A DNA stretch of 64,000 nt from Arthrobacter sp. DWC3 (GTDB lineage: Bacteria > Actinomycetota > Actinomycetes > Actinomycetales > Micrococcaceae), in the NCBI RefSeq assembly GCF_002929375.1, contig NZ_PJIP01000003.1, positions 271,977 through 335,976 on the forward strand, in the 5' to 3' direction. Below the pieces are notes generated by a model. It saw nothing but the letters and a program-made list of their open reading frames with translations. It was not told where the DNA came from and made no database searches. The position numbers and the translations under genes were made by a program. Of the stretch, positions 16,744-25,350 are shown in pieces (positions within the stretch are counted from its first letter, which is position 1; each line of letters starts with the position of its first letter).

Positions 16744-17217
16744 GTGCCGAAGGAAAGTGGCCGGAAAGTCGTGGCCACCAATCGGAAGGCCTTTCACGAC
16801 TACGCCGTGCTCGACACGTACGAGGCGGGCATCGCGCTCATGGGCACCGAGGTGAAGTCCCTCCGGGCGGGAAAGGTCTCACTCCTCGACGGCTATGCGG
16901 TCCTCTACGGTGACGAGCTGTGGCTCGAGGGGATCCACATCTCGGAGTACTCGCAGGGCAGCTGGACCAACCACGCCGCCCGTCGCCGGAGGAAGCTGCT
17001 CCTGCACCGTGAGGAACTCACCAAGATCTCGCAGAAGATCCGCGAGTCCGGCTTCACGCTCGTCCCCCTGCAGCTCTACTTCCTGAACGGACGGGCCAAG
17101 GTGGAGATCGCCGTGGCCCGCGGCAAGCGGGACTACGACAAACGCCAGACACTGCGGGAGAAGCAGGACAACCGGGAGGCGCTGCGCGCCATGCGCGAGA
17201 AGAACCTCGGCGCGTGA
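16744..17217 (+). CDS. smpB: SsrA-binding protein SmpB
   Basis: 157 residues from GTG 16744 with GAAGGAGAG upstream. MPKESGRKVVATNRKAFHDY is a typical SmpB start; the GTEVKSLRAGK segment and the basic C-terminal tail (RDYDKRQTLREK) are conserved. It binds tmRNA, delivers it to stalled ribosomes and fits its tail into the empty mRNA channel. The tmRNA gene itself lies about 500 bases downstream. The stop overlaps the GTG of a small membrane-protein gene. Confidence 0.97.
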   Translation: MPKESGRKVVATNRKAFHDYAVLDTYEAGIALMGTEVKSLRAGKVSLLDGYAVLYGDELWLEGIHISEYSQGSWTNHAARRRRKLLLHREELTKISQKIRESGFTLVPLQLYFLNGRAKVEIAVARGKRDYDKRQTLREKQDNREALRAMREKNLGA

Positions 17218-17588
17218 GCGATGTCTTCTGGGACGCCCAGGAGGACGAGGAACCCGAGGTCTCCGAGCTGGCGTATCGGCGGCCCTGGTGGGTCACGGTC
17301 GGCGCGCTCGCCGACCTGATCATCCTGCTCGCGGTGGTGCCGGTCGGGATCCTCTCGCTCATCCCGTTCGTCTTCCTCGTCTACGTCTTCTTCGCGCAGA
17401 TCCTCGTCTGGATCTCGCCCGTGCTGCTGGTGCTCAATGTCGCCATCTTCTGGTGGAGCTTCCGCCGCAAGCAGGCGGCGACCACCGCCCTGGCCGCCCT
17501 CGGCATCGCCTTCGTCACCCTGGCCTTCGTCGTCGTCCGCCTCTGGCAGTCGCCCGTCGTGGTCCTGGGGCTCACGCTGGCCGACTGA
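17214..17588 (+). CDS. Small membrane protein of unknown function
   Basis: 124 residues from GTG 17214, overlapping the smpB stop by four bases. An acidic N-terminus (about 1-22) is followed by three or four hydrophobic helices (about 27-50, 52-72, 75-90, 95-118). I do not recognise the family. The overlap suggests co-expression with smpB, but nothing in the sequence indicates a role in ribosome rescue. Confidence 0.7.
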   Translation: MSDVFWDAQEDEEPEVSELAYRRPWWVTVGALADLIILLAVVPVGILSLIPFVFLVYVFFAQILVWISPVLLVLNVAIFWWSFRRKQAATTALAALGIAFVTLAFVVVRLWQSPVVVLGLTLAD

Positions 17589-17629
17589 ACAGCTCGTCCT
17601 GATCCCCGTCGTTCTCCCTCGGCGAAGCC

Positions 17630-17660
17630 TTGCCGGACGCCCCGGCATGTGCGGTAGACT
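17630..17660 (+). promoter_or_regulatory. Candidate ssrA promoter
   Basis: TTGCCG (17630-17635) and TAGACT (17655-17660) form -35 and -10 boxes with a rather long 19-bp spacer. Start would be near 17667, giving a 5' leader of about 50 bases to be removed when the tmRNA is matured. Confidence 0.5.
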
Positions 17661-17719
17661 TCTGGAGTCGGACGGGCCGGTGGGCCCTCCGGCACAGGGA
17701 TCACTTGATAACTGAACAT

Positions 17720-18087
17720 GGGGATGACAGGTTTCGACGATGTTGGTCGCGACAGGGGAAGCGGGCCGAGGATACAGGGTTATCTCGTAAACGATCCTTG
17801 TAAAACAATAAGTGCCGAACAAAAGCGCACTGACTTCGCTCTCGCTGCCTAAGCAGCCTGACTAGTCCGTCAGCCCGGGTTTGCTCTCGCCCCGGATCCT
17901 GGCGTCATTTAGAGGGCCACTGCTCCCGATCCTCGTTGTAGGGATCGGGGGGACTCTTATACAACTGGGCTTGGCAGCCACTCGTTCGCACGATGGCTGA
18001 AGCCGAGAAAAACCGACGCGAACTGCGCCCGGAGAAGCCCTGACAACACTGCATCGGACGCGGGTTCAATTCCCGCCATCTCCACCA
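17720..18087 (+). ncRNA. ssrA: Transfer-messenger RNA (tmRNA)
   Basis: The 5' end GGGGATGAC pairs with the 3' CATCTCC of the acceptor stem, which is followed by an encoded ACCA end; the T arm GGGTTCAATTCCC is intact. The tag reading frame at 17814-17852 encodes AEQKRTDFALAA and ends at TAA, with the usual degradation-tag end ALAA. The RNA is about 368 bases, normal for a one-piece tmRNA. It rescues ribosomes stalled on broken mRNA together with SmpB encoded upstream. Confidence 0.96.
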
Positions 18088-18089
18088 CT

Positions 18090-18128
18090 CACGAAGCGCT
18101 CCACCGGTACCCGGTGGGGCGCTTCGTG
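18090..18128 (+). terminator. tmRNA terminator hairpin
   Basis: An 18-bp stem (18090-18107 with 18111-18128, one G-T wobble) and three-base loop, beginning two bases after the tmRNA CCA end. Confidence 0.85.
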
Positions 18129-18184
18129 GTTCCCGCGCCCACGGCGGTCCTTCCCGGGCGGGGAGCGCGAACTACACTGGGCCC

Positions 18185-18412
18185 ATGAGCTGGACTGACA
18201 GGCCGCCGTCGTGGCTCCCGCCACTGCCGCCGCCCCACAGGGGACGTGCTCTGATCGTGCTCGGCTGGATCCTCGTGGGCGGGACGTTCGTCTACATCTT
18301 CGTCATGAGCTACCTCGGCGGAACGCACACCCTGCTCACCCTGGTGCCGCTCCTGCTCGGCCTGCTGTGCCTCATCGTCGGCCTGCTGCGCCGTGACACG
18401 CGCCCGCGCTGA
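18185..18412 (+). CDS. Small two-helix membrane protein
   Basis: 75 residues. A Pro-rich N-terminus (about 8-18) is followed by two hydrophobic helices (about 22-42 and 46-68) and an Arg-rich tail. No family recognised. It lies alone between the tmRNA terminator and the alpha-galactosidase gene. Codon use looks like that of its neighbours, so I take it as a real gene with moderate confidence. Confidence 0.6.
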   Translation: MSWTDRPPSWLPPLPPPHRGRALIVLGWILVGGTFVYIFVMSYLGGTHTLLTLVPLLLGLLCLIVGLLRRDTRPR

Positions 18413-18452
18413 CGTGTTGCCGCAGCACTTAGTTACACGATAAAAATAAGCA

Positions 18453-20591
18453 ATGACCTTCGAACCCCTCCACCTCTCGCGGGGAGGCACCAGCGTGGTG
18501 CTCGAGCCCCATCCGTACGGACTGCCGGCTCTCACCTACTGGGGCCCGGACCTCGGTGAGGCGGGTGACCTCACGGCACTCGCCGCGGCCCAGCAGCCCC
18601 AGCGCGTCTCCGGCGGCATCGACGTCCCGGCGCGCCTCACCCTCCTGCCCCTCGAATCCGCGGGCTGGCAGGGGACGCCCGGCCTGACCGGGGACCGCGC
18701 GGGGTCCCATCTCCACCCGCGGTTCACCGTGGTCTCGGTGGACCGCCCGCCCGGATCCGCGTCGGCCGCCATCGTGGCACGCGACGACGACGCCGGGCTC
18801 GCGCTGACCGCCCGTCTCGGCCTCACGGCGTCGGGCCTGCTCACGCAGCGCCTGGTGCTCACCAACACGGGCGACGACGACTACGAGGTGCGCTCGCTCC
18901 ATCTCTTCTTCCCGCTCCACCACACCGCCGCGGAGGTGCTGGACACCACCGGCCGCCACCTCCGGGAGCGGTCGCCCCAGCGGCACGCCCTGACCGCCGG
19001 CACCTACGCGCGCACGAGCCGGCGCGGTCGGCCCGGAGCGGACGCCACCGTGCTGCTCGCGGCGGGTGCCTCCGGGTTCGGCTTCGAGCAGGGCCGCGTC
19101 CAGGGCGTCCACCTCGCCTGGAGCGGCAACCAGCAGGTCCTGGCGGAGAAGACCCCCGCGGGCACCGCGTTCCTCGCGGCGGGCGAGGTGCTCGCGCCCC
19201 GCGAGGTCGTCCTCGCGCCGGGGGAGAGCTACGCCACCCCGGAGGCCATCGGGTCCTGGGGGGATGGGCTCAACGAACTCTCCGGACGCTTCCACCGGGA
19301 CCTCCGGGCCAGGCCGTCGCACCCGCAGCGCCCGCGCCCCGTGACCCTCAACACCTGGGAGGCCGTCTACTTCGACCTGGACCTCCCACGCCTGCTCGCC
19401 CTCGCCGACCGGGCGGCGTCCCTCGGCGTCGAGAGGTTCGTGCTCGACGACGGCTGGTTCCGCGGCCGGCGGGACGACACCACGAGCCTCGGCGACTGGT
19501 ACGTGGACGAGACCGTGTGGCCCGAGGGCCTGTCGCCGATCATCGACCACGTGCGCGGACTCGGCATGGAGTTCGGGCTCTGGTTCGAGCCCGAGATGGT
19601 CAACCCCGACTCCGACCTCGCGCGGGCCCACCCGGAGTGGATCCTGCAGCCCGAAGGGCGCCTGCCCCTGCCGGGACGGCAGCAGCAGGTGCTCAACCTC
19701 GGGAACCCGGACGCCTACGCGTACATCCTCGAGCGCCTCGACGACATCCTGAGCGCGAACGACATCGCCTACGTGAAGTGGGACCACAACCGGGACCTCC
19801 TCGAGGCCGCCGACGCGCGTACCGGACGGGCCGCCGTGCACCGGCACGTGCTGGCGCTGTACCGGCTGCTCGACGAGTTGCGGCTGCGCCACCCCGGCCT
19901 CGAGATCGAGAGCTGCGCCTCGGGCGGGGCGCGCGTGGACCTCGGCATCCTCGCGCGGACCGACCGGATCTGGACGAGCGACTGCATCGACCCGATCGAG
20001 CGGCTCGTCAACCAGAAGTACACGGGCCTCGTGGTGCCCCCCGAGCTCCTGGGGATGCACGTCGGCGGGCCGGTCTCGCACTCGACCGGCAGGGCGCACA
20101 CCCTGCCCTTCCGCGCCGGCACCGCCGTCTTCGGGCACTACGGGATCGAGTGGGACATCTCCGACTTCACGGACGCGGAGTACGCGGTCCTCGGCCGGTA
20201 CGTGGAGCTGCACCGGTCGTGGCGCAGGGACCTGCACCGCGGCGCCATCCTGCACGCGGACCTGACCGATCCGGCGATGGACCTGCGGGGCGTCGTCTCG
20301 GAGGACCGTCGCAGGGCGCTCTTCGGCTACTCGCTGACGGCCTCGAGCGCGAGCTACCCGCCCGGGCCCCTGACCTTCCCCGGCCTCGACCCGGACACGC
20401 TGTACACGGTGCAGCCCGCCGTCCCGGAGGAGGGGCACCCCGGCAACGGGCAGTCGCCGCTCGCCTGGCTGCAGGCGGCCCTCGACGGCGCACCGCTCCG
20501 GCTCTCCGGCCGGGTCCTGGCGCGGGCCGGGCTCCAGGCGCCCGTGCTGCTGCCCGAGCAGACGCTGCTCATCGAGTTCCACGCCGGCTGA
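18453..20591 (+). CDS. Alpha-galactosidase, glycoside hydrolase family 36
   Basis: 712 residues. It hydrolyses terminal alpha-1,6-galactose from melibiose, raffinose and related sugars; no signal peptide, so intracellular. An N-terminal beta-sandwich (about 1-290) precedes the TIM barrel. The nucleophile is Asp444 in VKWDHNRD and the acid/base is Asp510 in WTSDCIDP; the WFEPEMVNPDSDL and ESCASGG blocks are typical of GH36. The upstream stretch before the ATG is unusually AT-rich (18431-18452) and lacks a clear ribosome binding site. No sugar transporter or regulator is adjacent, so substrate uptake is encoded elsewhere. Confidence 0.93.
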   Translation: MTFEPLHLSRGGTSVVLEPHPYGLPALTYWGPDLGEAGDLTALAAAQQPQRVSGGIDVPARLTLLPLESAGWQGTPGLTGDRAGSHLHPRFTVVSVDRPPGSASAAIVARDDDAGLALTARLGLTASGLLTQRLVLTNTGDDDYEVRSLHLFFPLHHTAAEVLDTTGRHLRERSPQRHALTAGTYARTSRRGRPGADATVLLAAGASGFGFEQGRVQGVHLAWSGNQQVLAEKTPAGTAFLAAGEVLAPREVVLAPGESYATPEAIGSWGDGLNELSGRFHRDLRARPSHPQRPRPVTLNTWEAVYFDLDLPRLLALADRAASLGVERFVLDDGWFRGRRDDTTSLGDWYVDETVWPEGLSPIIDHVRGLGMEFGLWFEPEMVNPDSDLARAHPEWILQPEGRLPLPGRQQQVLNLGNPDAYAYILERLDDILSANDIAYVKWDHNRDLLEAADARTGRAAVHRHVLALYRLLDELRLRHPGLEIESCASGGARVDLGILARTDRIWTSDCIDPIERLVNQKYTGLVVPPELLGMHVGGPVSHSTGRAHTLPFRAGTAVFGHYGIEWDISDFTDAEYAVLGRYVELHRSWRRDLHRGAILHADLTDPAMDLRGVVSEDRRRALFGYSLTASSASYPPGPLTFPGLDPDTLYTVQPAVPEEGHPGNGQSPLAWLQAALDGAPLRLSGRVLARAGLQAPVLLPEQTLLIEFHAG

Positions 20592-20605
20592 CACGTGTCG
20601 GATGG

Positions 20606-20643
20606 GCAGCTGCGGCGGGGCGCGACGCACCCGCCGCAGCTGC
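20606..20643. terminator. Bidirectional terminator hairpin
   Basis: A 14-bp perfect stem (20606-20619 with 20630-20643) with a ten-base loop, lying between the convergent ends of the alpha-galactosidase and the YbdK-type ligase. Confidence 0.75.
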
Positions 20644-20664
20644 ACACCCGGCGTCGGGCGCCGG

Positions 20665-21771
20665 TCAGGCGGTGAGGGTGCTGCCGTACAGCGACAGGAG
20701 CGCATCCACGCCGCCGTCGCGCATGGCCCGGCGCTGGCGTTCGGCTCCCGTGCCGCGGTCCGCCATGGCCGCCAGCCCGTCGCGGACCCGGCCGGTATCG
20801 CCCTCGGCCTCGAGGGCGGCGCCGACATGCTCGAGGAAGGCCGCGAGGTGCTGCCGCGCGGGGACGGGCTCCGCGGTGGCGAGGTCCACGAGGTGGTGCT
20901 CCATGCCGTCCCGGGCACCCTGCCAGAGGGCGGCGTCGAGCAGCTCGGGGTCCGGCACGACGGGCGGGCTGTCCGTCTCGGCGTCCTGCAGGGCCGTGAC
21001 GACGAGGGCGCGGGTCAGCGCCCCGAGGAGTACGGCGTCGCCTGCCTCGAGCTGCACGTCGCAGGCCCTGAGTTCCAGGGTGGGGTAGCGGTCCGAGAGC
21101 CGTGCCACCCAGGTCAGCACGCCGCGGTCGAGGATCGCGCCCGTGGCACTGACGGCCTCGATGCGGCGCTCGTAGTCGGCGGAGTCCGCGAACCAGGGCG
21201 CCACCCCCTGGACCGCCCACCGCCGGTAGTGGATGACGCGCCAGCTGCCGAACCCGCTGTCCCGCCCGAGCCAGTACGGCGAGTTCACCCCGAGCGCTGT
21301 CAGCAGGGGGATCCAGGGGCGGATCCGGTTCAGGGCCTGGATGCCGCGCTCCTTGTCCGGCACGCCGACGTGCACGTGCAGGCCGTTGACGAACTGGTCG
21401 CCCACGATGCCGGGCGCGGTGGCGCGCAGATCCTCGTAGCGCTGCTTGTCGGTGAGCTCAGGATAGGACTGCCGGATCCAGGGCGCCGTCCCGGTGGCGG
21501 CGCCGATGGTGCCCACGCGCTCCGCGGCGGCGGCGAACGTCCGGCGGAAGGTCAGGAGCGAGTCCTCGGCCTGCGCGAGGGTCTCGCAGACGGGGGTCGC
21601 CGTCTCGATCTGGCAGGACAACAGCTCACGCTGGATCTCGTCCTGGCTGATCTCCGGCACGGCCTCGAGCAGTTCCTGCACCTCCGTGGCACGGTGGGCG
21701 GGCAGTCCGGACACCGGTTCGAGGAGCAGGTACTCCTCCTCAAGTCCGAGCGTGGTCATAGGGGACTCCAT
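20665..21771 (-). CDS. Carboxylate-amine ligase, YbdK / glutamate-cysteine ligase 2 family
   Basis: 368 residues. The start LGLEEEYLLLEPVSG and the segment RELLSCQIETATPVCETL define the GCS2/YbdK family, which couples a carboxylate (glutamate in characterised members) to an amine using ATP. E. coli YbdK shows weak gamma-glutamylcysteine ligase activity. In actinobacteria that use mycothiol the physiological substrate is uncertain. HVHVGV and the later RHAW-like basic patches belong to the ATP/metal site. It stands alone, with a terminator at its 3' end. Confidence 0.85.
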   Translation of the reverse strand: MESPMTTLGLEEEYLLLEPVSGLPAHRATEVQELLEAVPEISQDEIQRELLSCQIETATPVCETLAQAEDSLLTFRRTFAAAAERVGTIGAATGTAPWIRQSYPELTDKQRYEDLRATAPGIVGDQFVNGLHVHVGVPDKERGIQALNRIRPWIPLLTALGVNSPYWLGRDSGFGSWRVIHYRRWAVQGVAPWFADSADYERRIEAVSATGAILDRGVLTWVARLSDRYPTLELRACDVQLEAGDAVLLGALTRALVVTALQDAETDSPPVVPDPELLDAALWQGARDGMEHHLVDLATAEPVPARQHLAAFLEHVGAALEAEGDTGRVRDGLAAMADRGTGAERQRRAMRDGGVDALLSLYGSTLTA

Positions 21772-21907
21772 CAGGGCGTCGGGAACAGGGCGGTGCGCGG
21801 GCGCGCATCCCGATCAGTCTAGGAGCGGGCGCAGCACACGGGCGAGCGGTCGGGTGCGGCGGCGCGTCCGACGGCGGCACGTCCTGCCGGTGCCTGTCCG
21901 GCGTGGC

Positions 21908-21946
21908 CGGTCATCGCGGTCGGTCACCGCGGTCGGTCACCGCGGT
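21908..21946. repeat. Three tandem 13-bp repeats
   Basis: Units CGGTCATCGCGGT, CGGTCACCGCGGT and CGGTCACCGCGGT at 21908-21920, 21921-21933 and 21934-21946. The last two each contain the palindrome ACCGCGGT. The third unit reaches into the final codons of the DtxR-family gene. The rest of the gap 21772-21907 shows nothing clear. Confidence 0.8.
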
Positions 21947-22725
21947 GCGCCAAGGGTGCACCCCTCGTGGTCCGTGGTCGTCCCGATCCAGAGCGCGCGC
22001 GCCACGGCGGTGTCCACGGTGAGCGTCCGCGCGGGCACCTCGGCGGACGCGGTCGACGATGGCGCCGATGCCGGGACGTCCCCGGGGTCCTCGCCCGCGC
22101 CGCCGACGCGCAGCTCCAGCAGGGAGCCGGTGCCTCGCCGCGCCAGCCGCAGTTCGGCGTCGAGCCCTACGCCGTGCCGGTCGAGGAGGCGCAGGACGTC
22201 GGGGTCCTCGTCGCTGACCCGCACGAGCCGGCCCGCATGGCCGTCGTCGACGCCGTCGAGGCGGTGCGCGGGCGGGTACTCCACCGAGCCGTCGGCGGCC
22301 GGGATGGGGTCCCCGTGGGGATCGCGTCGCGGGTGGCCGAGCTTCGCGTCGAGGCGTTCGATGAAGGCATCGGAGACCGTGTGCTCGAGGAGCTCGGCCT
22401 CGTCGTGGACCTCGTCCCAGCCGTAGCCGAGCTCCGTGACGAGGAAGGTCTCGATGAGCCGGTGCCGCCGCACCATGGCGAGCGCCAGCGTCCGTCCCGA
22501 CGGGGTGAGGGCGATGGGCCCGTACTTCCGGTGGTCCGCGAGGCCGAGGTCCACGAGCTTCGCGACCATCCCCGTCACCGAGGAGTTGGCCACGGACAGG
22601 CGCGCGGCCAGGTGCGTGGCGGTCATCGCCGTCCCCTGCCACTCGGTGAAGGCGTAGACGGCCTTCACGTAGTCCTGCACGCTGGTGGACTCGATGCTGA
22701 GGACGGCGCCCCTGCGGCCCGCCAT
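21937..22725 (-). CDS. DtxR/MntR-family metal-dependent repressor
   Basis: 262 residues. The N-terminal helix-turn-helix (about 10-75; SVQDYVKAVYAFTEWQGTAMT at the start) is followed by the iron-dependent-repressor dimerisation and metal-binding domain (about 75-150, with ELLEHTVSDAFIERLD) and a C-terminal FeoA/SH3-like domain (about 180-260). Such proteins bind palindromes when loaded with Mn or Fe and switch off metal uptake. It is the last gene of the transporter operon, its ATG sharing one base with the permease stop, so it should repress its own operon through the palindromes at 25309-25347. Confidence 0.9.
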   Translation of the reverse strand: MAGRRGAVLSIESTSVQDYVKAVYAFTEWQGTAMTATHLAARLSVANSSVTGMVAKLVDLGLADHRKYGPIALTPSGRTLALAMVRRHRLIETFLVTELGYGWDEVHDEAELLEHTVSDAFIERLDAKLGHPRRDPHGDPIPAADGSVEYPPAHRLDGVDDGHAGRLVRVSDEDPDVLRLLDRHGVGLDAELRLARRGTGSLLELRVGGAGEDPGDVPASAPSSTASAEVPARTLTVDTAVARALWIGTTTDHEGCTLGAPR

Positions 22726-23606
22726 CAGGCCGCGGCCCGGGCGCGGGAGCCGCTGCGCGGTCCGGTCCGCCGTCGGGCCCGCCAGAGCATCCCGTCCGGC
22801 CGCGCGAAGAGGTAGACGGCGGCGAACACGAGCGCCTGGCAGAGGACCACCGCCGCACCGGTGGAGATGTCCAGGTAGTAGCTGGCGTAGATCCCGGCCA
22901 CGGACGCGGCCACGGTGAGCACGACGGCGATCACCAGCATGCGGTCGAAGCTGCGGGACAGCAGGAAGGCCGTGGCGCCGGGCGTGATGAGCATGGCCAC
23001 CACGAGGATGATCCCCACTGCCTGCAGGCCCACGACGACGGTGAGGGCGAGCAGCCCCAGGAGCAGCGCGGACAGCAGCCGGATGTTGAGCCCGATCACG
23101 TGGGCGTGGGTGCGGTCGAACGCGAGGAGTGTGAGGTCGCGCCGCTTGAACAGCAGGACGGCCAGCGTCACGGCGCCGAGGACCAGCACCTGCCACACGT
23201 CCCCCGCGGACACCCCGAGGACATTGCCGAACAGGATGTGCATGAGGTCGATCTGGGACGGCGTCGCGGAGACGATGGCGAGGCCCGAGGCGAAGAGGGC
23301 CGTGAAGACCACGCCGATCACGGTGTCCGCCTTCAGTTTCGTGGTGGACCGCACGACGCCGATGAGGGCCACGGCTCCCGCGCCGAAGACGAACGCGCCG
23401 ATGGAGAAGGGGATCCCGAGGATGTAGGCGAGGGCCACGCCCGGGAGGACGGCGTGCGAGACGGCGTCGCCCATGAGCGACCAGCCCATGAGGATCAGCC
23501 AGCACGAGAGGACGGCGGCCACGACGGCCGCGGCCACCGTGACGGCGAGGGCCCGCGTGAGGAACCCGTACTGCAGCGGCTCGAGGAGGAAGGTGAGGAC
23601 GTCCAT
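22725..23606 (-). CDS. Metal ABC transporter permease (ABC-3 family)
   Basis: 293 residues with about eight or nine hydrophobic helices. LQYGFLTRALAVTVAAAVVA at the start, the GDAVSHAVLPGVALAY block and the LLITPGATAFLLSRSFDRML block are signatures of MntB/ZnuB/TroC permeases. It should import Mn or Fe with the ATPase and lipoprotein encoded upstream. One base separates its start from the ATPase stop. Confidence 0.93.
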   Translation of the reverse strand: MDVLTFLLEPLQYGFLTRALAVTVAAAVVAAVLSCWLILMGWSLMGDAVSHAVLPGVALAYILGIPFSIGAFVFGAGAVALIGVVRSTTKLKADTVIGVVFTALFASGLAIVSATPSQIDLMHILFGNVLGVSAGDVWQVLVLGAVTLAVLLFKRRDLTLLAFDRTHAHVIGLNIRLLSALLLGLLALTVVVGLQAVGIILVVAMLITPGATAFLLSRSFDRMLVIAVVLTVAASVAGIYASYYLDISTGAAVVLCQALVFAAVYLFARPDGMLWRARRRTGPRSGSRARAAA

Positions 23607-23607
23607 G

Positions 23608-24399
23608 TCAGAACCCGCCGTCCGAGGTAGAGGCAGCGGTCCCCGCGGCAGCCGCGTCCGCGGGAGCGGCCCCGAAGGCGCGGGCGAGATTGCCGTGCGT
23701 GAGCACCTGCGACGGCTCTCCCGATGCCAGGACGCGGCGGTGGAGGAGCACCGCCTCGTCGCACAGGGCGGGGACGCCGGCGAGGTCGTGGGTGGAGACG
23801 AGCACCGACCGGCCCTCGTCGCGGAGGGCCTTCAGGAGCTCCGTCATCGTGCGCTCGCTGGCCTGGTCCACGCCCGCGAACGGCTCGTCGAGCAGGAGCA
23901 GCCGGGCGTCCTGCGCGATGCTCCGGGCGATGAAGACGCGCTTGCGCTGCCCGCCGGACAGCTGGCCGATCTGCCGCTTGCGCAGCGCGGTGAGGCCCAC
24001 CCGCTCGAGGGCGTCGCCCACTGCGGCGCGGTCGGATGACCCGAGGCGGCGCGCCGGGCCGAGGCGCCCGTACAGTCCCATGGCCACGACGTCGGACACG
24101 GAGACCGGGAAGGTCCAGTCGACCTCCTCGGCCTGCGGCATGTAGGCGACCAGGCCCCGCTTCCGCGCCTGCGCGGTGGTCGTCCCGAAGAGCTCGACGC
24201 TGCCCTCCCTCGGCACCAGGAGGCCCATGAGGGCCTTGAACAGCGTCGACTTCCCGGAGCCGTTCACGCCGATCAGTCCGCAGATCCTCCCGACCGCCAG
24301 CGTCACCGAGACGTCGTCGAGCGCGTGGACCTCGTTGTAGCGCACGCTCAGGTGCCGGACGTCGAGCACCGGGGCGTGGGTATCGGCATCAGTGGTCAT
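23608..24399 (-). CDS. Metal ABC transporter ATP-binding protein
   Basis: 263 residues from ATG 24399. Walker A GVNGSGKS near 43-50, the Q-loop MPQAEEVDWTFP, the signature LSGGQRKR and Walker B LLLLDEPFAGVD are all present. The VDWTFPVSV segment is typical of MntB/ZnuC-type ATPases for divalent metals. An Ala-rich tail of about 25 residues follows the conserved part. The start overlaps the lipoprotein stop by four bases. Confidence 0.94.
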   Translation of the reverse strand: MTTDADTHAPVLDVRHLSVRYNEVHALDDVSVTLAVGRICGLIGVNGSGKSTLFKALMGLLVPREGSVELFGTTTAQARKRGLVAYMPQAEEVDWTFPVSVSDVVAMGLYGRLGPARRLGSSDRAAVGDALERVGLTALRKRQIGQLSGGQRKRVFIARSIAQDARLLLLDEPFAGVDQASERTMTELLKALRDEGRSVLVSTHDLAGVPALCDEAVLLHRRVLASGEPSQVLTHGNLARAFGAAPADAAAAGTAASTSDGGF

Positions 24400-25319
24400 C
24401 GTGTGATTCCTTCCGCGATGGTCTCGAGGTCGTAGCGGATGAGGTCGAGGAACGTGGGCACGGGGCCGTCGGGCCCGGACAGGGAGTCCACGTAGAGGGT
24501 GCCGCCGAGCTCCGCGCCGGTGGCGAGGGCCACCTGCTCCTGCGCCGAGGCGTTGACCGTCGACTCGCAGAACAGGGTCCGCACCCCGTGGTCCTCCACG
24601 AAGCCGATGACGTCGCGGATCTGGCGGGGCGTCCCCTCGGAGTCGGCGTTCACCGGCCAGATGAACGCCTCCGCGAGTCCGGCGTCGCGGGCGAGGTAGG
24701 AGAACGCCCCCTCGCAGGTCACCAGGGCCGGCGTGCCGACCCCGGCGATGTCGGCGCGGAAGGCCGCCAGCAGCTCCGCGAGCTCTCCCTTCAGGCGCTG
24801 CCCGTTCGCCTCGAAGTCCGAGGCATGCTGGGGGGCCAGCCCGGAGAGCGCCTCCACGGTGTTGTCCACGTAGACCTGCGCGGCGACCGGGGACATCCAT
24901 GCGTGCGGGTTGGCGTGCCCGCTGTAGTCGCCGGAGCGGATGTCCACGGGCTCAACGCCGTCGGACAGGACCACGTGCGGGGCGTCGACCGCGGTGAGGA
25001 AGCGCTCGAACCACCGCTCGAGACCCAGCCCGTTGTCGAGGATGAGGTCGGCGTCCTGCGCCCGGACGAGGTCCGACGGCGTCGGCTCGTAACCGTGGAT
25101 CTCCGCCCCGACCTTCGTGATCGACTCGACGCGCACGTGGCCGCCGGCGACCGTGCCGGCCAGGTCCGCGAGCACCGAGAAGGTCGTGAGTACGAGCGGG
25201 CGGTCGTCCTCCGGTGCCTCGCGCCCGGGAGACGCGGCACACCCGGCGAGCACGACGAGGGCGGCCAGGCACCACGCGATGCACGCACCGGACGACCCGT
25301 GGAGCCGATTTTGAGGCAT
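24396..25319 (-). CDS. Metal ABC transporter substrate-binding lipoprotein (Mn/Zn, cluster A-I)
   Basis: 307 residues. The lipobox VVLAGC places the acylated Cys at residue 27. Metal-ligand blocks of the family are present: HGYEPTPSDL near 75, NPHAWMSP near 138, and the later Glu and Asp ligand regions. There is no His-rich loop, so Mn or Fe is more likely than Zn, in agreement with the DtxR-type regulator in the operon. The start ATG 25319 has no ribosome binding site; TATTTT at 25330-25325 ends five bases before it, so transcription probably begins at or next to the start codon. Two palindromes overlap this promoter and start. Confidence 0.92.
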   Translation of the reverse strand: MPQNRLHGSSGACIAWCLAALVVLAGCAASPGREAPEDDRPLVLTTFSVLADLAGTVAGGHVRVESITKVGAEIHGYEPTPSDLVRAQDADLILDNGLGLERWFERFLTAVDAPHVVLSDGVEPVDIRSGDYSGHANPHAWMSPVAAQVYVDNTVEALSGLAPQHASDFEANGQRLKGELAELLAAFRADIAGVGTPALVTCEGAFSYLARDAGLAEAFIWPVNADSEGTPRQIRDVIGFVEDHGVRTLFCESTVNASAQEQVALATGAELGGTLYVDSLSGPDGPVPTFLDLIRYDLETIAEGITR

Positions 25320-25347
25320 ACCTAAAAATAGCCTCGAGGCATGCCGA
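25309..25347 (-). promoter_or_regulatory. Two DtxR/MntR-type palindromes at the metal-transporter start
   Basis: TTTTGAGGCATACCTAAAAA (25309-25328) is an imperfect 20-bp palindrome overlapping the start codon, and TCGAGGCATGCCGA (25334-25347) is a second with core GGCATGCC. Both share an AGGCAT/ACC-type half-site. They flank the -10 candidate TATTTT, so binding would block transcription. The operon encodes a DtxR-family protein, its likely binder. Confidence 0.7.
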
Positions 25348-25350
25348 AAT

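Noticed and set aside
15157-17217. One very long plus-strand frame across the M23 and smpB genes
   Set aside because: Its first part is the out-of-frame shadow of the M23 peptidase; only the part from GTG 16744 is real (smpB).
24396-25350. Manganese riboswitch (yybP-ykoY type) before the Mn-type transporter
   Set aside because: The leader is at most a few bases if the -10 at 25330 is used, leaving no room for a riboswitch; palindromic operators account for control.
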